A stretch of 14,120 nt of DNA. It comes from Larix sibirica (lineage: Eukaryota > Streptophyta > Pinopsida > Pinales > Pinaceae). How positions within the stretch are numbered: position 1 is the first letter of the stretch; each line of letters begins with the position of its first letter. This document shows, piece after piece, positions 9,025 to 14,120 of the stretch. The stretch spans positions 8,202 to 22,321 of the forward strand of contig NWUY0300001013.1 of the NCBI GenBank assembly GCA_004151065.3, in the 5' to 3' direction. The notes under the pieces were generated by a model. The model was not told the DNA's origin. It was given only the letters and a program-made list of their open reading frames with translations, and ran no database searches. A program made the translations under genes and the position numbers.

Positions 9025-9890
9025 TTTTTTTTTTCACATAGGAAAAAATCAGCTTTTATATTAAAAGACAAAAGCTGACCATAAGTTATGATTTACAGAT
9101 ATTTATCGATTCCGACATAAAGCTATACAAAATATAGCATCACTACAAATAGATGAGAAACACAACAAATCTCACTAGTCTTCAGTATCGAGCAGAGCTA
9201 AATAGTAAGCTACAGCACATAAAAGTGACAGTCCTCACATACAAGTACCAAAAAGGAACTAGCCAAAAAGAACCTTAACCAAATACAAAGTCACAGATAC
9301 AGATAAGCATGAAATTAGAAGAGGTTTTGCACAAAAGAGTTGACAAGAAATCCCCCTCTGAACTCTTCACATAATAGCCGACCGCTCATTGCTCCCAAAG
9401 ATCGTCTTGATATCCTGTCAGCGTTTTCATTGAGTTCTATGTATGTATGACTAAAATGTAGAGTGTCGAAACATGTTAACTTTACCCTTATTCTGTTCAT
9501 CAAGTGCTTCAAGTGTAATGAGTTGAGGTGTGCTCCCTTGTCAACCCAGTCAATGACACACTTTGAGTCGCCAAAAATCCATATGGAACTTAATGAGAGC
9601 GATTTGGAAAAACACAGAAGTGTCCATAATGCAATCAATTCTGCCCTCGTGTTAGTGCCAAAACCTGCAATAGTTGAGAGGTGATAGGAGACCGAAAGAT
9701 TGAGATTCAAAACCGCTCCAGCACCACACTTTCCATTATGTTCAGCCCCGTCGAAGTATCCATGAGGGAACGGGTAGTTATCAGCCAAAAAATTAATGTT
9801 ACGTAGCCTAGGTGGTGTAGACATTCACTTGTAAGAATTGTAAGAAGCGACAATAGCTACAGACACCTTGTGAAAGGAAGGAGGAACATT
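9025..9890 (-). mobile_element. 5'-truncated LINE with poly(A) tail
   Basis: A minus-strand element that keeps only the RNase H end of ORF2, a ~290-bp 3' untranslated region and a 10-base poly(A) tail (T run at 9025-9034). The ORF2 frame can be followed upstream of the ATG at 9824 to about 9890 through one TGA (9825-9827), and then a TAA and loss of sense mark the probable 5' truncation. Candidate target-site duplications are catttgattttag (9012-9024) and cattgttttag (9887-9896), which differ by two bases of length, so this is tentative. Truncation at the 5' end is the usual outcome of LINE integration. Confidence 0.75.
9315..9824 (-). pseudogene. LINE ORF2 C-terminal RNase H domain (RVT_3 type)
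   Basis: 169 codons from ATG to stop. The four acidic residues of the RNase H active site are visible: D25 in FDGA, E62 in NTRAELIAL, D86 in IFGDSK and D136 in NENADRIS. The GKCGAGAVL stretch matches the glycine-rich first hairpin. In plant LINEs this domain trails the reverse transcriptase and removes RNA from RNA-DNA hybrids. Here nothing of the reverse transcriptase precedes it, the codon before the ATG is a stop, and the upstream frame still reads as LINE protein (FHKVSVAIVASYNSYK). I therefore treat it as element debris and not a host gene, although the domain itself is unbroken. Confidence 0.75.
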
Positions 9891-10607
9891 GTTTTAGTTT
9901 GGTATATTTGAGTTCAAATCATAAATCCACATTTGCAAATGGGAAAATGATTATCATAACATGTTATGAAACTTTTTCTTTTAATTATATATAATAATAT
10001 ATTTTAGTTATTTTAATAATATATGTAATATGTTTATGTTTATCTTTTAGATAGATATAAGGTAAAACCATTCTTTTGTTCATGGAGTAAGACTTAAAAT
10101 TATTTATGATTGGCTAAAAGGTGGACTTAACATACCCAAAGTATTGTTAGAAACATCAATTAATTATTTCCAGTAATACAATTTTCTTTGAATAATGATG
10201 ATCAATCAACTTATCTATTATAAAAAATGAAATATAAAAAAAAAATTGGTGCATGGATAACTCCTCGCTCATGCATGAATAAGAGTAACAATCCATTTAA
10301 GTGAAGAAGGTAACATATAGCTACACATAAACAACAAGTAATTACAACTAAGCATGGAGAACAAGTAACATATAACTTGTTCATAGCATTTAACTTGTAA
10401 TCTATGATTGTTCACCTGCCACAAGTTAAGCCAGTGTACTAGTTATACTCAATACTAATTTGACAATAATAATAATCATACATCTACAGTTAGGCCAAGA
10501 TAATAATATAATATGGGCCATTTGAATGACATTACCCACTCAAAAACATAATGGACGGCGAGTCATCCGATCATTAATGACATTACAAATCCAAGAAAAA
10601 CATAATC
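9891..10607. other. AT-rich intergenic DNA between LINE and dehydrogenase gene
   Basis: No gene is recognisable. It contains a perfect 8-bp inverted repeat (10359-10366 with 10375-10382) and several acaagta/acttgt words around 10330-10400. It lies downstream of the dehydrogenase gene's 3' end. Confidence 0.65.
10359..10382. repeat. Perfect inverted repeat, 8-bp arms
   Basis: gaacaagt and acttgttc separated by 8 bases. It is short enough to arise by chance in AT-rich DNA, and no adjoining gene end would make it a terminator. Confidence 0.6.
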
Positions 10608-10613
10608 TTTATT
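10608..10613 (-). terminator. Candidate poly(A) signal of the dehydrogenase gene
   Basis: AATAAA on the minus strand, about 200 bases past the TAA stop. The spacing suits a plant 3' untranslated region. Plant polyadenylation signals are loose, so this is only a candidate. Confidence 0.4.
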
Positions 10614-10809
10614 GGCTAGGTTACCTCACTGCATAGCAACGTAGTAAAGTTATGGCCACTGGCTCAGACCCTATTAGAAGTGAAGTTATGGCCGCATGAC
10701 AAGTTACAACCAGATGAAAGATGAAGCAGCCGTAGGTACGCGGAACTGACATTAATATTACATATTGTAGTATGGACTTAGTTTCCCTTAGAATTAGCAT
10801 TGTGAACAA

Positions 10810-11836
10810 TTATCGGTAGAGGCCCCAAGGGTGCTTAACAACTGAGAATCCGCCATCGACTACAAGGTTATGCCCGCTAACATATTTAGCCTCATCGCCG
10901 GCCAAGTACAGCCCTGCCTCAGCAATATCCTCTGCTTTAAGAGTCGTTCCCTCTAAGTTAGCAGTTCTGTTGGATAAGGCCTCCATGGCAGCCTTGTCCT
11001 CTTCTGAAACAGTTGAGCAGGTATTGCCTCGTCTCATGAAATTGACCATAAGGGCCGTGGGCACGGCATAAGGAGAGACCGTGTTGACTCTGATCCCGTA
11101 TTTCCCAAGCTCAGCTGCTCCGTTCTTAGTGAGCCCTATGATTGCATGCTTCGAGGCCGTGTATGAGTGTGGAGCAAGTCCTCCTACAATACTTGCAACG
11201 CTGGCCGTGGAGATTATGGAGCCCTTCTTTCGCGGGATCATCACCCGGGCCGCGTGCTTGATGCCCAGCATCGCTCCTCTCACGTTAACCCTCATTACAC
11301 GATCGAATTGCTCCATATCGTACTCTGCTACGCTTGCAACCGTAACGAGATCGATAATTCCTGCGTTGTTATACATGATATCCAGCTGACCATGTTTCTC
11401 CATGGCCAAATCCACCGCAGCGCTCATGTCTTGTTCTTGGGTCACATCGCAGTGCACGTAAGTTGCCGAAGGTGAAACGGATTCGGCAAGCTTTCTCCCA
11501 GCTTCGTCTGCAATGTCTGCGATTATGACTTTGGCTCCTTGCTTTGTGAAGAGCCGAACAATGACTTCTCCAATGCCTGATGCTCCGCCCGTTATTATTG
11601 CGACCTTGCCTTCCAATCTGCATTCAAATATCGTTACCTAGAATTAGTGAGCCCAAACACAATTTTCAAATAATTATGAGATCACATAAATTCAGAGAAT
11701 TGAATTCTGAAACAAGGAAATTGCAAATAAAAACCGACTCAGCATTTCTAGTGTACTGTGATTACCGTCGCTGTGATCCATTAAAGCTCAGTTTGCCAAC
11801 ACAGGAAGCAGCTGTATTAATTTCTTCGTCAGACAT
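10810..11836 (-). CDS. Plant short-chain dehydrogenase/reductase (SDR110C-like), two exons
   Basis: NAD(P)-dependent oxidoreductase of 292 residues, joined from exon 1 (11766-11836) and exon 2 (10810-11617). Using the spliced numbering, the Rossmann nucleotide motif TGGASGIG is at 33-40. An acidic D58 after the second strand favours NAD over NADP. D81 sits in CDV, NNAG is at 107-110, and the catalytic tetrad is N135, S163, Y176 and K180 (YTASK). The C-terminal SGHNLVVDGGF is typical of the family. Relatives include secoisolariciresinol dehydrogenase, xanthoxin dehydrogenase (ABA2) and momilactone A synthase-like enzymes, which oxidise alcohols in specialised or hormone metabolism. Substrate cannot be assigned here. 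No signal peptide is evident, so a cytosolic site is likely. Length is normal and no frame damage is seen. The exon is richer in GC than its surroundings. Confidence 0.92.
11618..11765 (-). other. Intron of the dehydrogenase gene
   Basis: A 148-bp intron with donor GTAATC at 11765 and acceptor GCAG ending at 11618, AT-rich as plant introns are. It splits codon 24 (CG + A, Arg). Splicing restores the family's usual RLEGKVAIITGG entry. Without it, exon 2 would have to start at TTG (11616-11614), which is not a plausible plant start, and the RLEGK lead-in would be lost. Confidence 0.88.
11766..11836 (-). other. Exon 1 coding part of the dehydrogenase gene
   Basis: 71 bases from ATG (11836-11834) to the donor, encoding MSDEEINTAASC and then VGKLSFNGSQR. 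The N-terminal tail is short and poorly conserved, as expected before the Rossmann core. The ATG has a G at -3. It was found by matching the reading frame and the splice sites, because the exon is too short to stand out as an open frame. Confidence 0.85.
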
Positions 11837-11876
11837 GGCTGTGGCTGGGGGGCGAGATTGGGTAATTAGATGTCAG

Positions 11877-11944
11877 GGAGAAGAAGTGATCGAAGAAAAT
11901 GAGTGTGAGTGGAGAAGAAGTGATCGAAGAAAATCAGTGTGAGT
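11877..11944. repeat. 34-bp tandem direct repeat in the inferred 5' leader
   Basis: Two adjacent 34-bp copies (11877-11910 and 11911-11944) with one mismatch. On the transcribed strand they are CT-rich (units of cttctt and cactcac). They lie between the TATA box and the ATG of the dehydrogenase gene, so they would be transcribed or close to the start site. Confidence 0.92.
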
Positions 11945-11965
11945 GACTATACCTCTGGTAACGTT

Positions 11966-11973
11966 TATTTATA
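11966..11973 (-). promoter_or_regulatory. TATA box of the dehydrogenase gene
   Basis: TATAAATA on the minus strand, in a good AT context, 130 bp upstream of the ATG. Transcription would be expected to start about 25-35 bases downstream, near 11935-11945, giving a leader of about 100 bases that includes most of the 34-bp repeat. Confidence 0.65.
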
Positions 11974-12286
11974 TTAGAGATTATCCAAAATTAACGAAAT
12001 GTTCTACAGTCCAGTATAGTAGAAATATTGTAACGTTTGGATCAGACAAAATCACGTTGTCCGCAACCACAAGCCAGTTTTACACACAAAATCCTTAATC
12101 CTTAAACTACTTCTTGAATTACTTCAATATCCCTATACTACTTCTTGGAGTACAACCAATTCTCTATTGTATTATCTAAATTTAATAACTCATCTTTACT
12201 GTGATCTAAATTTGATAACTAATCTTTACTACCCATAAGGAGTCTTGCACTACACAGATCTAAATGATATGAAATAACATCATAAA
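11974..12286. other. Upstream region of the dehydrogenase gene
   Basis: The proximal promoter and spacer. It includes a 27-bp direct repeat with a 30-bp period (from 12174 and 12204, atctaaattt copies) and repeated actacttcttg words around 12110-12150. No protein-binding site can be named with confidence. Confidence 0.5.
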
Positions 12287-13165
12287 AAAAGTATGTTAAA
12301 AAAAAACAAATTTCTACGGTCCTTTTTCAAAAAGTAATACTACAACGGTCCAAATGATATGAAATGAAATAATAGTATAAAAAAGTATGATAAAAAAAAC
12401 AAATCTCTATTAACCCTTCTTCAAAAAGCAATATAAAAAAAAAGTGATAAAAAAAGACAAATCTCTACGGTCCTACAAAAAGTAACAACACTATCTAGAA
12501 ACACAGAAACAGTATATTAAAAAAAGACAAATCTCCTATAACCCTTCTTCAAAAAGCAATACTAGAAATGTCCAAATTATAGGAAATAACAGTATTAAAA
12601 AAAAATCCTTCAAAAAGTAACAACACTACCCAGAAACAGTATATTAAAAAAAAGACAAATCTCCTATAACCCTTCTTCAAAAAGCAATATTACAAATGTC
12701 CAAATTATAGGAAATAACAGTATCCAAAAAAATTATGATAAAAAAAAGACAAATCTCTACTGACCCATCTTCAAAAAGCAATACTACAGCTGTCCAAATG
12801 ATATGAAATAATAGTATAAAAAAAAGGTATGATAAAAAAAGACAAATCTTTGCTGACCCTTCTTCAAAAAGCAATACTACATGATAAAAAATAACAATAT
12901 AAAAAAAAATAGATAAAAAAAGACAAATCTCTACGGCCCTTTTTCAAAAAGTAACAACACTATCTAGAAACAGTATAATAAAAACATACAAATCTCTACA
13001 ACCCTTCTTCAAAAAGCAATACTACAAATGTCCAAATTATAGGAAATAACAATATCCAAAAAAAAATTATGGTAAAAATAAGACAAATCTCTAAGGACTT
13101 TCTAATAGCATCCAAAAACAATATAATAAAGAAAGACCCTACAACCCTTCTTCAAAAAGCACTAC
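12287..13165. repeat. A-rich minisatellite, about ten units of two lengths
   Basis: The core acaaatctct or variants begins at 12305, 12399, 12457, 12527, 12655, 12749, 12842, 12923, 12988 and 13083, so the spacings are 94, 58, 70, 128, 94, 93, 81, 65 and 95. Each core is followed by a ccttcttcaaaaagcaata-type block and a run of A. Long (~94) units add a tccaaattatagg or tccaaatgatatg block; short (58-70) units add an aacaacactatctagaaac block. The 128 interval contains a degenerate unit lacking the core. It is not coding: the minus-strand open frame inside (12677-12874) is repeat sequence. Confidence 0.85.
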
Positions 13166-13243
13166 TACCGATGTTAGACAACAATAACGTTCTACACTCC
13201 TCGTACCAACAATAATGTTCAACAACTCAGAAACAAGTTATAG

Positions 13244-13606
13244 CCATCAAATTGGTCCATTGGATTTGAATTTCCAAATCTGGTAGAGTCATTTTTTAAC
13301 GTCCAATCAACTGACGGGCCTTATACACCAGACAGACTCGCCTATCCTCTGCGAGGCACGGAAGCTGCTCCATATTGTCAACCTCTTGTGTCTCTGGAAT
13401 CCGTCCGATCTCATCCCATCACATGTATACATTGCTGCTACAAGCCGGGATCGATATTTCATGATATGGTTCGATGCGAAATCTATACATGGAACAATAG
13501 TATCCATCGATGTAACAGTCTATATTTGAAATTGCAGTTTGTAACAAGCTGGGCGTTGCAAAACATCAACGACATGGAGAGACAGTTCATCCATGTGGCC
13601 GCCTGA
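13244..13606 (+). other. Unrecognised open frame, less AT-rich island
   Basis: 120 codons open from just after a TAG (13241-13243) to TGA, with no ATG near its start. I do not recognise the product. The segment CCYKPGSIFHDMVRCEIYTW is faintly like a pentatricopeptide repeat (MYAKCGSI, then FD.M..R..YTWN), and ALQNINDMERQFIH recalls the LG.QIH region of such proteins. The match is too weak to call. The base composition is clearly less AT-rich than its neighbours, which suggests a gene-derived remnant. The minus-strand frame 13307-13507 overlaps it and has no better support. Confidence 0.25.
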
Positions 13607-14064
13607 ATTTTAAATTTAAAAGTTAAATTTGGAATAAGATTAGGGTTTTACAGTGTCCACACTACTGAGGGAGACTTAAGCTTCAAATTCGGAACAAGCA
13701 GAGCATTGCGCAGAGATGTTTTTCGATTGCAAATTCTTGTTTTTTTTTAATTGGGGATGCATTTCTACTGCAAATCCGTCAAATCCCTGCCTTACTCTTA
13801 TAAATCTCCTCCATCTCACTCTATTATAAGTGGCCTCCTGCACCGACACTCATCCATAAGACCCCATTACGCGAAATCACTGCTTGTGCATAACAAACCT
13901 CCACCAAAGCCAGTGGCAGTTTCTCCTCCATACAACTTGAATTGATATCGAAATCCTCTACGTATTCCCACAGAACTAGTTGTATCCTTTGGTCTTTTGC
14001 TATTATAGATTGTTGTTGGCCATACAACTATCATCAAAAAAATCTTCAAATATGAAGGATGGGT
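13607..14064. other. Intergenic DNA, no gene identified
   Basis: Open frames of 60-67 codons exist on both strands (13751-13945 plus; 13824-14027 and 13867-14049 minus), but none shows a recognisable motif and they overlap one another. A T run sits at 13739-13748. An aaattyggaayaag word occurs twice, near 13626 and 13685. Confidence 0.5.
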
Positions 14065-14120
14065 TTATGACCTAAGCTAGGCCTAACTTGAGGGTATCAT
14101 TGTCATATGATTGAGGATAT
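14065..14120. repeat. Partial monomer of the ~180-bp satellite, running off the window
   Basis: The last 30 bases (gagggtatcattgtcatatg, then attgaggatat) closely match the block at about 4285-4321 (aagggtatccttggcatatg, then attggggatat), the same family as 1005-1391 and 4011-4800. The array probably continues past the window edge. Confidence 0.7.

Larger units (their letters stand above)
6453..9384. repeat. Copy 2 of the 2,932-bp near-identical direct repeat
   Basis: This matches 3520-6451 with a constant 2,933-bp offset and no indels, including homopolymer runs and the (TA)n tract. Unlike copy 1, its right edge runs without a break into an intact RNase H frame, while its left edge begins abruptly inside an LTR right after the N. 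Confidence 0.95.

Noticed and set aside
3520-9384. Very recent segmental duplication as a biological event
   Set aside because: It cannot be excluded, but both breakpoints fall on the N, which is far more simply explained by an assembly join.
10359-10382. Hairpin as a transcription terminator
   Set aside because: No gene ends next to it, and hairpin terminators are not used by plant nuclear genes. It was kept only as a short inverted repeat.
10621-10809. 62-codon minus-strand frame just after the dehydrogenase stop
   Set aside because: It falls in the inferred 3' untranslated region and shows no conserved motif.
11081-11475. Two 102-codon plus-strand open frames and a minus-strand 84-codon frame at 11369-11623
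   Set aside because: These are shadows of the dehydrogenase exon, which has a full catalytic motif set in its own frame.
11614-11616. TTG as the start codon of the dehydrogenase
   Set aside because: A non-ATG start is unlikely in a plant gene, and an upstream exon with good splice sites supplies an ATG and restores RLEGK.
11580-11942. 120-codon plus-strand open frame across the intron, exon 1 and leader
   Set aside because: It is antisense to the gene model and includes the 34-bp direct repeat; no motif seen.
12287-13165. CRISPR-like array
   Set aside because: Units are of unequal length and vary throughout, the spacers are themselves repeated, and the host is a plant. It is a minisatellite.
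13824-14049. Two overlapping minus-strand open frames of 60-67 codons
   Set aside because: Neither has a recognisable domain, and they overlap each other and a plus-strand frame.

Overview
The window is AT-rich plant nuclear DNA. The evidence is a two-exon gene with a GT-AG intron encoding a plant-type (SDR110C-like) short-chain dehydrogenase, a Ty1/Copia retroelement with an initiator-Met-tRNA primer site, plant-type LINE debris and a ~180-bp satellite family. A conifer or other gymnosperm is possible, because the decayed gag resembles gag proteins I associate with that group, but the sequence alone does not settle it.

Layout. Positions 1-1004 are AT-rich intergenic DNA with a few short direct repeats. 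Positions 1005-4800 are a ~180-bp tandem repeat array that was split by a gag-only Copia element on the minus strand: 3' LTR 1392-2011, polypurine tract about 2012-2017, gag pseudogene 2170-3243, primer-binding site 3361-3374, 5' LTR 3375-4010. Positions 4801-6451 are AT-rich DNA with a (TA)n microsatellite and fragments of two different LINEs. Position 6452 is a single N. Positions 6453-9384 repeat 3520-6451 base for base, with two substitutions seen by eye. Both ends of the repeat coincide with the N, so the 2.93-kb 'tandem duplication' is most likely an unmerged contig overlap and not biology. After the second copy the sequence continues through the rest of a 5'-truncated LINE 3' end whose RNase H domain keeps its catalytic residues (9025 to about 9890).

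The only gene that looks intact and functional is at 10810-11836 on the minus strand, a 292-residue NAD(P)-dependent short-chain dehydrogenase. Its short first exon (11766-11836) is joined to exon 2 (10810-11617) by a 148-bp intron. A TATA box lies at 11966-11973, and a perfectly phased 34-bp direct repeat sits in the inferred 5' leader. Upstream of the promoter, 12287-13165 is an A-rich minisatellite of about ten units in long and short forms. Positions 13244-14064 are less AT-rich and hold unrecognised open frames. The last ~55 bases re-enter the ~180-bp satellite family.

There is no sign of an operon, CRISPR array, RNA gene or novel multi-gene system. The observations most worth checking are the probable assembly duplication, the retroelement inserted into the satellite with the monomer phase restored across it, and the hidden first exon of the dehydrogenase.
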